Assembly (NCBI RefSeq): GCF_033097365.1
Contig: NZ_AP028461.1
Coordinates: forward strand, 1,612,001 to 1,676,000
Direction of reading: 5' to 3'
DNA: 64,000 nucleotides
Source: Actinoplanes sichuanensis
GTDB lineage: Bacteria > Actinomycetota > Actinomycetes > Mycobacteriales > Micromonosporaceae
Shown: positions 15,755 to 24,499 of the stretch, in pieces
How the letters are laid out: each line of letters opens with the position of its first letter
Numbering within the stretch: the stretch's first letter is position 1
Program-made: the position numbers and the translations under genes
The notes under the pieces: generated by a model
What the model was told of the DNA's origin: nothing
Seen by the model: only the letters and a program-made list of their open reading frames with translations
Database searches by the model: none

Positions 15755-17103
15755 CCGACTTCGACGTCGTGGTGGTCGGGGCCGGTGTCACCGGACTCAC
15801 CGTCGCGAACCGCCTGCACGCGGCCGGCCGCCGCGTGCTCGTCCTGGAGGCCCGCGACCGCGTCGGCGGCCGGCTGCTGACCGAGGACGTCGAGGGCGTC
15901 CGTCTCGAGGTCGGCGGCCAGTGGGTCTCCCCGGACCAGGCCGCGCTGCTCGCGCTGATCGACGAGCTGGACCTGGAGATGTACTCCCGCTACCGGGCCG
16001 GCGACTCGGTCTACATCGGGCGCGACGGCGTACGCCGTACCTTCGAGGGGGAGAAGTTCCCGGTCTCCGAGACCACCGCCGCCGAGGTGGAACGCCTGGT
16101 CAAAGAGCTGGACCGGCTCGCCGCGATGATGGATCCGCTGAGCCCGTGGGAGCACCCGGACGCCGAGGAGCTCGACCGGATCTCGTTCGCCGCCTGGCTG
16201 GCCGAGCAGACCGACGACCCGGAGGCCCGCGACAACGTCGGCCTCTACGTCGGCCCGGCGATGCTGACCAAACCGGCGCACTCGTTCTCGGCGCTGTCGG
16301 CGGTGCTGATGGCGGCCAGCGCGGGCGGCTTCAGCCACCTGGTCGACGCCGACTTCATCCTGGACCGGCGGGTGGTCGGTGGCCTGCAGCGGGTGCCGCT
16401 GGCGCTCGCCGCGAGGCTGCCCGAGGGGACCGTCCGGCTGGACGAGGCGGTCACCAAGATCGAGTGGACCGAGGACGGCGCGACGGTCTTCACCGGTCGG
16501 GGCGCCTACCGCGGCCGTCACGTGGTGCTCGCCGTCCCGCCGACGCTGGTCAGCCGGGTGCAGTACATCCCGGCACTGCCGCCGGTGCAGGCCCAGATGC
16601 GTCAGCACATCTCGTTCGGCCTGGTGATCAAGCTGCACATCACCTACGAGACGCCGTTCTGGCGCGACCTCGGCCTGTCCGGGACCGCGTTCAGCCCGTA
16701 CTCGCTGGTCCACGAGGCCTACGACAACACCAACGAGGACGTCGAGGGCGAGACCCGGGGCACGCTCGTCGGGTTCGTCTCCGACGTCAAGGCCGACGGT
16801 CTGCTCGCGCTCTCCGCCGAGGAGCGCCGCCGCAAGGTCCTGGAGGCGCTCGCCGCGTACTACGGCGAGCAGGCGCTCACACCGGTCCACTACTACGAGA
16901 GCCCGTGGATGGCCGACGAGTGGACGGTCGGCGCCTTCGGCACCTCCTTCGACATCGGCTCGCTCACCCGATACGGCCGGCACCTCCGCTCCGACGTCGG
17001 CCCGCTGGCCTTCGCCAGCAGCGACATCGCCGGCCTCGGCTTCCAGCACGTCGACGGCGCCATCCGGATGGGCGAGGCGGTCGCCGCCCGCATCCTCGCC
17101 TGA
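15751..17103 (+). CDS. Flavin amine oxidase, probable putrescine oxidase
   Basis: A 450-residue FAD enzyme of the monoamine oxidase family. The Rossmann motif VVVVGAGVTGLTVANRLHAAG, followed by LEARDRVGGR, binds FAD near the N-terminus. The C-terminal FAD contact is GLGFQHVDGAIRMGEAVAARIL. GTG 15751 lies 4 nt after GGAGGAG (15740-15746) and overlaps the deiminase stop. Placed after deiminase and amidase genes, it most likely oxidises putrescine to 4-aminobutanal and H2O2, completing the route from agmatine. The exact amine is an inference from context. Confidence 0.87.
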   Translation: MTDFDVVVVGAGVTGLTVANRLHAAGRRVLVLEARDRVGGRLLTEDVEGVRLEVGGQWVSPDQAALLALIDELDLEMYSRYRAGDSVYIGRDGVRRTFEGEKFPVSETTAAEVERLVKELDRLAAMMDPLSPWEHPDAEELDRISFAAWLAEQTDDPEARDNVGLYVGPAMLTKPAHSFSALSAVLMAASAGGFSHLVDADFILDRRVVGGLQRVPLALAARLPEGTVRLDEAVTKIEWTEDGATVFTGRGAYRGRHVVLAVPPTLVSRVQYIPALPPVQAQMRQHISFGLVIKLHITYETPFWRDLGLSGTAFSPYSLVHEAYDNTNEDVEGETRGTLVGFVSDVKADGLLALSAEERRRKVLEALAAYYGEQALTPVHYYESPWMADEWTVGAFGTSFDIGSLTRYGRHLRSDVGPLAFASSDIAGLGFQHVDGAIRMGEAVAARILA

Positions 17104-17122
17104 ATCCGGTTTCGTACGGCCA

Positions 17123-17159
17123 CCCGCCCCCGATCGCTGCTGAGGCTGCCGGGGGCGGG
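17123..17159 (+). terminator. Stem-loop terminator after the agmatine operon
   Basis: CCCGCCCCCG (17123-17132) pairs perfectly with CGGGGGCGGG (17150-17159), and pairing extends partly outward. It lies 20 bp after the oxidase stop. There is no T-run, as is common for actinomycete terminators. Confidence 0.65.
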
Positions 17160-17195
17160 CGTCGTATGCGGAGATGATCGTCTAGATTCCGGGGT

Positions 17196-18269
17196 ATGCC
17201 CGAGCGCTCGCACATGGTGGATGCCGTCAACTGGGTGTCCCTGACGCGCGATCCCCGCGCCTCCACGGGCGTGCCCGCCGCCCTGCACGCGCTCTGGTCA
17301 AGTGACGAGTTCCTCCGGCGCAGCGCCTACAACTACCTGGCCGGCACACTCGTCCAGCAGGGCAGCCGGTTCCCGACGAGCATCGCGGCCATCCCGTTCC
17401 TGATCGACGTGATCGCCGACCCGGCCGCCGCCGACCGGTTCGGCGCCTGCCAACTGCTGCGGCTGATCGCGATCGGCGACGAGACGCTGTGGCTGATCGA
17501 GCGCCCCGATCCGGCCGTGCTGCGAGCGACGCTGGCACCCGAGCAGTGGGACATGGCGGCATATGATGCGGTTCGCGCGCGGATTCCGGCATTTCTGGCG
17601 GCGCTGAACGACCACGACCCCGCGGTCCGGATGCACACCGCGCACCTGCTGTCCTGGTTCCCCGAGGAACGCCACGTCGTGGTCCCCGCCCTGACCAGGT
17701 TGATCGCGTCGGAGCCCGCCGAGAGCGTCGACGTCGCCTCGGTCGCCTCGGTGGCCGCCGCCCTCGCCGGTGGAGTGGCCGCCGACCGGCAGCTGACCGG
17801 GGCGCTCGCCATGCGCCTGGGCGGTCCGGTGCCGACCGAGCGGTGGGCGGCGGCGATCTCGGTCGCCATCCTCTACACCCGGCCGCCCCGGGACGTGATC
17901 GACCAGGTCTACGAGTGCCTCCTGGAGGCTGACGACCCGGTGCCGAACTGGCCGTTCCTCGAAGGCGACATGTGCACCCTGGCCGCCCTCGCGTTGTCCC
18001 GACTGGACCCGTCGACCGCCGCCGACCGTGTCGAGCTGCTGATCGGCCGGCTCCGCCGCACCCGCCCCGGCCAGGAGCGCACCAAGCTGATCGGAGCGCT
18101 GGTCGACGCGGTGTTCCCCCGGACCGACAAGCTGATCAGCCGTTTCACCGACCTGCAGCTGGCCGCGGTACGAGCCCTGATCGAGGCCGACGCCTGGGGC
18201 GACGGCCCGTATGTGGTGTCCCTGCTGGCCGCCGCCGGCCTGCCGAAGGACGGCCGCTTCCAGTCCTGA
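17196..18269 (+). CDS. HEAT-repeat-like protein of unknown function
   Basis: A 357-residue soluble protein built mostly of amphipathic helices. It has HEAT-like pairs, for example FLAALNDHDPAVRMHTAHLLSWFP and VVVPALTRLIASEP. Such repeats usually form scaffolds for protein binding; no catalytic motif is seen. ATG 17196 or 17214 could be used. I found no operon partner. The 175 bp after it (18270-18444) hold no gene I can support. Confidence 0.6.
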   Translation: MPERSHMVDAVNWVSLTRDPRASTGVPAALHALWSSDEFLRRSAYNYLAGTLVQQGSRFPTSIAAIPFLIDVIADPAAADRFGACQLLRLIAIGDETLWLIERPDPAVLRATLAPEQWDMAAYDAVRARIPAFLAALNDHDPAVRMHTAHLLSWFPEERHVVVPALTRLIASEPAESVDVASVASVAAALAGGVAADRQLTGALAMRLGGPVPTERWAAAISVAILYTRPPRDVIDQVYECLLEADDPVPNWPFLEGDMCTLAALALSRLDPSTAADRVELLIGRLRRTRPGQERTKLIGALVDAVFPRTDKLISRFTDLQLAAVRALIEADAWGDGPYVVSLLAAAGLPKDGRFQS

Positions 18270-18444
18270 CCACCGGCCCGGCCGGATCGCCGCCATCGGC
18301 CCGGAGTTCCGCGACTGGGTCTCGTCCACCGGCGCCCGGCAGGGCTGGGGCTGTTCCGGGCGTACCGCCGCCGGGTTTCGAGCGAGAAGGTCGCGGTGAC
18401 CTGATCGCATCGCCGCGAGTGGCGCTCAGGCAGAATGTCCGGTC

Positions 18445-19086
18445 ATGAGCGACACCAAGCAGCGCCTTCTCGACGGTGCCCTGGCCGCGCTGCGTGAACA
18501 CGGTGTCACCGGGGTCTCGGCCCGGACCATCGGGGCGGCCGCCGGGGTCAACCAGGCGCTGGTCTTCTACCACTACGGCTCGGTCGATGAACTGCTCGGC
18601 GCCGCCTGTGAGCAGGCGACCCGGGAGCGGGTGGCCGCCTATGCGGACCGCTTCGCCGCGGTGACGTCGCTGCGCGAGCTGCTGGCCGTGGGCAGTGAGC
18701 TGCATGAAGCGGAACTGGCGGCGGGCAACGTCTCGGTGCTGGCGCAGATGCTCGCGGCCGCGCAGACCGGGGAGCGGCTGGCCGGGCCGACGGCGGCGGC
18801 GTTGCGGATGTGGTCGGACGAGATCGAGTCGGTGCTGCGGCGACTGCTGGCCGGTTCGCCGGTGGCCGAGGTCGCCGACCTGCCCGGACTGGCCAAGGCG
18901 GTGGCGGCGGCGTTCGTGGGGCTGGAGCTCTACGAGGGTGTGGATCATGACGGTGGTCGGCAGGCGATGGCGGCGCTCGACCAGCTCGCGGTCCTGGTCG
19001 AGGTGGTCGACGAGCTGGGTCCGCTGGCCCGGCGGGCGCTACGGTCACGGATCCGGAGCCACCTGAAGGACGGCTCCACAGCCTGA
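18445..19086 (+). CDS. TetR/AcrR family regulator
   Basis: A 213-residue repressor. The helix-turn-helix is at about 6-50 (LLDGALAALREHGVTG, VSARTIGAAAGVNQALVFYHYG). The C-terminal domain resembles the subgroup often annotated as BetI/AcrR-like, but no ligand can be named. The gene stands alone on the plus strand, so autoregulation or a distant target is likely. No clear dyad is seen upstream. Confidence 0.85.
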   Translation: MSDTKQRLLDGALAALREHGVTGVSARTIGAAAGVNQALVFYHYGSVDELLGAACEQATRERVAAYADRFAAVTSLRELLAVGSELHEAELAAGNVSVLAQMLAAAQTGERLAGPTAAALRMWSDEIESVLRRLLAGSPVAEVADLPGLAKAVAAAFVGLELYEGVDHDGGRQAMAALDQLAVLVEVVDELGPLARRALRSRIRSHLKDGSTA

Positions 19087-19133
19087 CCGGTGAATCTCGG
19101 GAACCATTCGCCCGGTACGAGCGACTATCCAGC

Positions 19134-19454
19134 GTGTCTCTTCCCGATTTGACCACATATGCCCCGCATCGCTCGACGCCTGACGCCGATTTCGAGGGCA
19201 CGATCGTTCCCGGCCTGCGTGCCGACTTCTACCGGCGGCCGGAGGGTGACCGCATCGCCTCGGTCGGCCGTTACTCGTACCGTGGCCGGCCGATCTTGAT
19301 GGCCTGGGGTTTCGTCGACGAGAAGCACTGCCGCCGGCACGCCGTCAACGAGGCCGACACCGGTTGGAGCGCGGTCGCTGACGGGTGCCCCGATGTCAGG
19401 TTCGACGACGGCTTCTCGGTGCGCACCCCGGGCGGCGAGTGGCTACGCGCGTGA
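19134..19454 (+). CDS. Hypothetical protein (106 aa)
   Basis: An unrecognised small protein starting at GTG 19134 with no strong ribosome-binding site. It is rich in aromatic and charged residues and lacks a signal peptide or membrane segment. Two Cys are present. The frame is open for its whole length, and its 3' end overlaps the convergent CNNM gene by 12 bp. The coding call rests on length and codon bias only. Confidence 0.5.
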   Translation: MSLPDLTTYAPHRSTPDADFEGTIVPGLRADFYRRPEGDRIASVGRYSYRGRPILMAWGFVDEKHCRRHAVNEADTGWSAVADGCPDVRFDDGFSVRTPGGEWLRA

Positions 19455-20567
19455 CCGCGAGGTCCGCCCGGCCCGGCGCGCGGCGTCGATCACCGGGTCG
19501 GTCTCGTCGTCGAACTGGCCGATCACCTGCTCCAGCAGGTCCTCCAGGGCGACCAGGCCGATCACCTCGTCCGCCTCGGTGACTAGCGCGACCTGGTTGC
19601 GCTCCCGGCGCATCGCCGCGATCGCGTCCAGTCCGCTGGTCTCGGCGGGCAGCCGCAGCGGTGACGTCATCAACCGCCCCGCCGTGGCGCCGGCGGCCGA
19701 GCCGCCCGCCGTGGTGCCACCGGCTGCCGTGGTGCCAACGGCCGCGGCGACCGCCTTGGCCGCCTCCCGGACGTGCACGATTCCGGCGATCGCCCCGTCC
19801 GCGGCGGTGACCGCCAGCCGGGATCGCCCGGCCTCGATGCTGCGCAGTTCCACCTCACGAGCGTCGGCCCCGGTCGGCACCGACACGATCCGTGCGGTCG
19901 GGGTCATCACGTCGCGTACCGTCGTCGACTCGACCGCCAGCATCGCGGTCAGCAACTCGTGTTCGGCGTCCGGGATCGTGCCGTGTTCCTTCGACGTCTC
20001 GATCAGCATCCGCAGCTGTTCGGCGCTGTGCACCTGGGCGAGCTCGTCCTGCGGGGTCACCTTGGCCAGCTTGAGCACGGCGTTGGCCAGCCCGTTCAAC
20101 GCGGTCAGCACCGGTCGCAGCATGGTGGTGAACCCGACGAACGGAATCGCCAGCAGCTGCGCCGACGTCTCCGGGTGGCTGATCGCCCACGACTTCGGTG
20201 TCATCTCGCCGACCACCACGTGCAGGAAGCCGACGAGTGCCACCGCCAGCACGAACGCCACCGCGTAGGCGGCGTCCTCGGGTAGCCCGGTCGCGGTGAA
20301 CACCGGCTCCAGCAGGTGCGCCACCGTCGGTTTGGCCAGGGCACCCAACCCCAGCGTGCACAGGGTGATGCCGAGCTGCGCGCCGGCCAGCATCAGCGAC
20401 AGCCGCCGGGTGCCGGCCAGGGCCGCCCGGGCACCGCGCGAACCCTCCGCCGCGGCCGTTTCCAGGCGGTGCCGTTTCGCCGCGACCAGGGCGAACTCGG
20501 CGGCCACGAAGAATCCGTTGAACACCAGCAGCAGCAGCGAGACCAGCAGGGCCGGGGTGGTGCTCAT
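19443..20567 (-). CDS. CNNM/CorC-type membrane protein (hemolysin family)
   Basis: A 374-residue membrane protein. An N-terminal CNNM transmembrane domain (FNGFFVAAEFALVAAKRHRLE near 15-35; VVVGEMTPKSWAI near 120) is followed by a paired CBS domain. The family is linked to magnesium and other cation export or tolerance. The CBS domain is interrupted near residues 270-295 by a Gly/Ala/Thr-rich stretch (TTAAGGTTAGGSAAGATAG), encoded by short GC repeats and absent from typical members. The C-terminal CorC/HlyC domain found in the upstream paralogue is missing. Its start overlaps that paralogue's stop (20564-20567), so the two are translationally coupled. Confidence 0.85.
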   Translation of the reverse strand: MSTTPALLVSLLLLVFNGFFVAAEFALVAAKRHRLETAAAEGSRGARAALAGTRRLSLMLAGAQLGITLCTLGLGALAKPTVAHLLEPVFTATGLPEDAAYAVAFVLAVALVGFLHVVVGEMTPKSWAISHPETSAQLLAIPFVGFTTMLRPVLTALNGLANAVLKLAKVTPQDELAQVHSAEQLRMLIETSKEHGTIPDAEHELLTAMLAVESTTVRDVMTPTARIVSVPTGADAREVELRSIEAGRSRLAVTAADGAIAGIVHVREAAKAVAAAVGTTAAGGTTAGGSAAGATAGRLMTSPLRLPAETSGLDAIAAMRRERNQVALVTEADEVIGLVALEDLLEQVIGQFDDETDPVIDAARRAGRTSRSRA

Positions 20568-21904
20568 GCGTCGTCCTTCACGGTCAGCGCGATGCGGTCC
20601 GGCACCCGGCGGCGCACCGACAGCACGGTCAGTGTCGCCACCCCCTGCGGCAGCGGTTCGCCGTCCTCGTCGAGCAGCGGCGTCAGTTCCACGTCGATGC
20701 TCTCGCGGACCGCCGGCAGCCGGCCGAGTCGGGTCATCAGCAGGCCGGACACCGTGTCGTAGAGGTCGTCCTCGGGCAGTCGCACCCCGGTGGCCTCGGC
20801 GACCTCGTCGATCCGGGCCCGGCCGGGGACGGCCCAGCAGTCCCCGTCGCGCTCGATCACCGGTTCCGGTAGGTCGTCCTCGTCGCGGATCTCACCGACC
20901 AGTTCCTCGGCGACGTCCTCGAGGGTGATGATCCCGGCGAACCCGCCGAACTCGTCGACCACCACGGCCATCTGCCGGTGCGCCGCCTTCAGCCGGTCCA
21001 GCACCGTCGGCAGCGTGCACGACTCGGGCAGCGCCACCGGGGCGGTGGCCAGCTCACGCACCGGAGTACGGTCACGGACCGTCGGGTCCAGGGTGACCAC
21101 GTCGTTGATCGACACCACGCCGATCACGTCGTCCAGCCCGTCGCCGATCACCGGGAACCGGGAATGCCCGGTGTCCAGCAGCTCCACCACTCGGGAGGCG
21201 GGTTCGGCGGCCCCGATCGACGTCACGTCCACCCGGGGCCGCATCACCTCGGCCGCCGTCCGGCTGCGGAAGTCCAGCCCGTGATCGAGCAGTCGGGCCG
21301 CCTCGGCGTCGAGCGCGCCGTGCGTCCGGGACGTCTCGATGATCCGGTCCAGGTCTTCCGAGGTGGCACCCTGGGGCAGCTCCTCGACCGGTTCGATGCC
21401 GACCGCCCGCAGCAGCCGCGTCGCCGTCGCGTCGAACACCCGGATCAGCGGGCCGACGACGGCGAGGTAGATCACCGTGGACCGGGACAGCGCCCGGGCC
21501 ACCGCCTCCGGCTTGGCGATCGCCAGGTTCTTCGGCGCCAGCTCGCCCAGCACCATCTGCACCACCGTCGCGAACAGCAGCGCGAAGACCATCGAGATCG
21601 ACGTGGTCACCGACTCCGGCAGGCCGGTCGCACCGAGCAACTCGGCGGTGCCCTCGCCCAGGTAGGGTTCGGCGACATAACCGGCCAGCAGGGCGGTCAC
21701 CGTGATGCCCACCTGCGATCCGGACAGCACGAACGAGAGCCGCTGCGTCACCCCGAGCGCGCGTTTCGCGGCGGCGTCGCCCTCGTCGGCCATCACCCGC
21801 AGGCGTTCCCGGTCGACCGCCACGTAGGCGAACTCCTGGGCCACGAAATAGCCGGTCGCCGCGGTCAGCAGGACAATGGCCACAATGCCGATCGTGATCA
21901 GCAC
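20564..21904 (-). CDS. CNNM/CorC-type membrane protein with full CBS-CorC_HlyC tail
   Basis: A 446-residue member of the hemolysin/CorC family. The CNNM membrane domain occupies ~1-190 (TGYFVAQEFAYVAVDRERL; LGELAPKNLAIAKPEAVA). A CBS pair follows at ~205-330 (AEVMRPRVDVTSI; VVVDEFGGFAGIITLEDVAEE), then a CorC_HlyC domain to ~435. It is probably involved in divalent-cation homeostasis at the membrane. It overlaps the downstream paralogue by 4 bp, so the products may form a heteromer. Confidence 0.9.
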   Translation of the reverse strand: MLITIGIVAIVLLTAATGYFVAQEFAYVAVDRERLRVMADEGDAAAKRALGVTQRLSFVLSGSQVGITVTALLAGYVAEPYLGEGTAELLGATGLPESVTTSISMVFALLFATVVQMVLGELAPKNLAIAKPEAVARALSRSTVIYLAVVGPLIRVFDATATRLLRAVGIEPVEELPQGATSEDLDRIIETSRTHGALDAEAARLLDHGLDFRSRTAAEVMRPRVDVTSIGAAEPASRVVELLDTGHSRFPVIGDGLDDVIGVVSINDVVTLDPTVRDRTPVRELATAPVALPESCTLPTVLDRLKAAHRQMAVVVDEFGGFAGIITLEDVAEELVGEIRDEDDLPEPVIERDGDCWAVPGRARIDEVAEATGVRLPEDDLYDTVSGLLMTRLGRLPAVRESIDVELTPLLDEDGEPLPQGVATLTVLSVRRRVPDRIALTVKDDA

Positions 21905-21980
21905 GAACAGTCACCGCTCCAACGATCAACCACGTTCCGTAACCTAGCAGGTCCCCGACGGGCCACCCGCTCTGCCCGCG

Positions 21981-22616
21981 TCAGGGGGCCGCGGTCAGGA
22001 GCTTCGCCACCTCCCGGGCCCGGGCGTGCGCTTCGGTACGGGCCGAGGCGGCATCGGCGGTGGCCAGGTTGGGGCGGAAGTGGATCGAGGTGATGTCGGC
22101 TACTCCGGCCCAGCGCAGCCAGTCCTCGAAGTACGGGGCCTGGAAGTCGGCACCGAAGGTGGGCGGGCGCCCGGAGCCGTACACCGCGCTGGTGTAGACC
22201 ACCGCGGCGCGTTTGCCCCGCAGCAACCCGGTGTAGCCGCTGTCCGGGTCGAAGCCGAAGGCGAGTCCGGGCTGGCTGACGACGTCGATGAACTGCTTGA
22301 GGATGTACGGGACTCCGGCGTTCCACATCGGGACGCTGAACAGGTAGGTGTCGGCGGCGTCGAAGCGGCGGAACGTGGCGACCGCCGCCGCCCAGGCGTG
22401 GGCGGCCTCGCCGGACGGCTCCCGGCCGGCGAAGACGGTCATCTTCGCGGCCACCGCGGGCGGGCCGAACGGCGGCAGCGTGCCGTCCCAGAGATCCCAC
22501 TGGTCGATGGGTGCGGCCGGGTTCACCTCCCGGACGGTGTCGAGGAAGGTGCCGGCGACGGCCAGCGACTCGGAGTCGCGGCCGCGCGGCGAGGCGGAGA
22601 TGTGCAGGAGCTTCAC
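21981..22616 (-). CDS. azoR: FMN-dependent NADH-azoreductase / quinone reductase
   Basis: A 211-residue flavodoxin-fold oxidoreductase that reduces quinones and azo dyes with NADH. LLHISASPRGRDSES near the N-terminus forms the FMN phosphate loop, and VPMWNAGVPYILKQFIDVV is the family signature. GTG 22616 is chosen because AGGGGAA lies just upstream; longer in-frame starts run through the operator. It diverges from a MarR gene with two identical palindromes between, a layout typical of MarR-type sensors of quinone or electrophile stress. Confidence 0.88.
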   Translation of the reverse strand: MKLLHISASPRGRDSESLAVAGTFLDTVREVNPAAPIDQWDLWDGTLPPFGPPAVAAKMTVFAGREPSGEAAHAWAAAVATFRRFDAADTYLFSVPMWNAGVPYILKQFIDVVSQPGLAFGFDPDSGYTGLLRGKRAAVVYTSAVYGSGRPPTFGADFQAPYFEDWLRWAGVADITSIHFRPNLATADAASARTEAHARAREVAKLLTAAP

Positions 22617-22641
22617 GGGTGTTCCCCTATCGAGAAGTGAA

Positions 22642-22683
22642 TGCGTGCGCACGCACATTCCTACTCCGTTGCGTGCGCACGCA
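22642..22683. promoter_or_regulatory. Twin 14-bp palindromic operators between azoR and marR
   Basis: TGCGTGCGCACGCA occurs twice, at 22642-22655 and 22670-22683, each a perfect palindrome, with centres 28 bp apart. One copy lies towards each divergent gene. Two dimers could bind nearly the same helical face. Confidence 0.75.
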
Positions 22684-22706
22684 CAAGAATTGGGTACGCT
22701 CCGGTG

Positions 22707-23138
22707 ATGAGCGACACCGACGTGGCCGCGTGGGCGGCACTGCTGCGGGTCCACGCCGCGGTGGTCCCGGTTCTCGACCGCGAGCTGCAGGCTGCCTGCT
22801 CACTACCCGTGACCTGGTACGACGTACTGCTCGAACTGAACTACGCGCCCGACCGGCGGCTCAGCATGGGCGAGCTCGGCCAGCGGGCGGTGGTCAGCCG
22901 CACCCGGGTCAGCCGGGTCGTCGACGCCCTCGCCGAGGCGGGACTCGTCACTCGTGAGAGCAATCCCGACGATCGGCGGTCCGCCTACGCGACACTGACC
23001 GACATGGGACGGGAACGATTCCGGGCCGCCGCGCCGGTCTACCTCGACGGGATCCGTCGGCATTTCACCAGCCTGATCACGGCGGACGAGTCCCGTACCA
23101 TCGCCTCTGCTCTGCAAAAAATCCTCGACGCACGGTGA
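22707..23138 (+). CDS. MarR family regulator of the azoreductase/MFS cluster
   Basis: A 143-residue winged-helix repressor. The recognition region LSMGELGQRAVVSRTRVSRVVDALAEAGLV and wing RESNPDDRRSAYATLTDMGRE are standard MarR. Start at ATG 22707 (GTG 22704 is also possible). Its stop overlaps the GTG of the MFS gene, so regulator and transporter are coupled. The twin palindromes upstream are its likely target, controlling azoR in one direction and itself plus the transporter in the other. Confidence 0.9.
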   Translation: MSDTDVAAWAALLRVHAAVVPVLDRELQAACSLPVTWYDVLLELNYAPDRRLSMGELGQRAVVSRTRVSRVVDALAEAGLVTRESNPDDRRSAYATLTDMGRERFRAAAPVYLDGIRRHFTSLITADESRTIASALQKILDAR

Positions 23139-24325
23139 CGGGCGTCTCCTACCTCGAGGTTCTGCGAAGCGGGCGGCTCTCCGGGGTGATCGCCGGCGAC
23201 GCCGTCGGCAAGCTCGGTGACGGCATGCTGTTCGTCGCGCTGCCGCTGCTCGCCCTCCAGATGCACGGCGGCCTGCGCCCGGCCGCGGCCGTCTCGATCA
23301 TCATCTCGGCGCCGTACGTGCTGGCCATGGCGCTGTCGCTGTATTTCGGCGCGGGACGGCGGCGGTTCCGGGCCCGGCTCGTCGTCGCCCTCGACGGTGG
23401 GTTGCGGGCGGCCACGTTCGTGGTGTGCGGGTGGCTCGCCGACAGCGGGCGGATCTCGTTCGCGCCGCTGATCCTCGCCCTGGCCGTCGGATCCGGGCTG
23501 CGCCTGATGTCGGCCAGCGGTCGGCGACTGCTGGCCACCGGGATGGCCGGCGAACGGGCGCGGCTGTCGGTGAACGGGCTGCTCGGGACGTCGGACAGCC
23601 TCGCCATGTACGTCGTCGGCCCGGCCGTCGGCGGGGTGCTCGCCGCGGTCACCCGACCCGGGATCGCGGTGGCCGTCGGCGGATGCACCTACCTGTCGTT
23701 GATCGTCTGTGCGGCGCTGGCCCGCGGCACCTCGGCCGACACCTCGGCGCCCACCCGATCCGGATGGTCGGTGCTGCGCCGCAACCCCGTCGCGTACCGG
23801 CTGCTCGTCGTGGACTTCCTGTTCAACCTGTTCTACGGCCCGGTCGAGGTGGCGCTGCCGCTGCTGGTCACCGACGACCTCGGGGCCGGGGCGGGGGCGC
23901 TGGGCACGCTCTGGACCTGTTTCGGGGCCGGGGCGCTCGGCGGAGCGGTACTCACCCGACGGTTGCAGCGGTTCCGGCCGCAGGCGACCGTCGTGGTCAT
24001 CATCGGCGGCTGGGCGGTCGCCATGGTGTTGTTGGCGGTCGCGCCCACGGTGCCGATCGCGGCCGGGGCGCTGCTCGTCGGCGGATTCCTGTACGGCCCG
24101 TTCCTGGCCGTCGCCTACACGCTGCTGCAGGACAACCTCGACGAAGCCGACCACCAGCCGATCCTCACCATCTACGCGGCGGGGATCGCGTTGGCGGCGC
24201 CGCTCGGTCTCGGCGTCGGCGGGCCGGTGGTCACCCTTCTCGGCGCCCGGGGCGGGGTGGCCGCGTCCGCTCTGGTCACCGCGGTCCTGGCCCCGGCCGT
24301 CTGGTGGTGGATCCGCCCCCGCTGA
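23135..24325 (+). CDS. MFS transporter
   Basis: A 396-residue integral membrane protein with about 12 predicted helices, of the major facilitator superfamily. It resembles macrolide/multidrug exporters: GDAVGKLGDGMLFVALPLLAL at the N-terminus and cytoplasmic RRRFRAR between helices 2 and 3. GTG 23135 overlaps the MarR stop (GTGA). Co-expression with a MarR sensor and an azoreductase suggests export of a toxic redox-active compound, which is an inference. Confidence 0.82.
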   Translation: MTGVSYLEVLRSGRLSGVIAGDAVGKLGDGMLFVALPLLALQMHGGLRPAAAVSIIISAPYVLAMALSLYFGAGRRRFRARLVVALDGGLRAATFVVCGWLADSGRISFAPLILALAVGSGLRLMSASGRRLLATGMAGERARLSVNGLLGTSDSLAMYVVGPAVGGVLAAVTRPGIAVAVGGCTYLSLIVCAALARGTSADTSAPTRSGWSVLRRNPVAYRLLVVDFLFNLFYGPVEVALPLLVTDDLGAGAGALGTLWTCFGAGALGGAVLTRRLQRFRPQATVVVIIGGWAVAMVLLAVAPTVPIAAGALLVGGFLYGPFLAVAYTLLQDNLDEADHQPILTIYAAGIALAAPLGLGVGGPVVTLLGARGGVAASALVTAVLAPAVWWWIRPR

Positions 24326-24499
24326 TCATTCCGGCCGGCCGGCAGGTCTCCGCCGGCATGCCGCGAAAGCCCCGACAGCCGGCCGGACACGAGTGGATCT
24401 TGGGCGGGAAATCGATGGAGGGCGTGGGTATGGTGAGTGGGCCGTCCCGGATACGGGTGGGAGCGAGCCGGCTGGGCGTACCGCGAGAGGGGTTGACCG

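Noticed and set aside
18270..18444. Possible remnant reading frame after the HEAT-like gene
   Set aside because: A short frame with some protein-like sequence is visible, but it has no start codon of its own, no family resemblance and runs into random composition.
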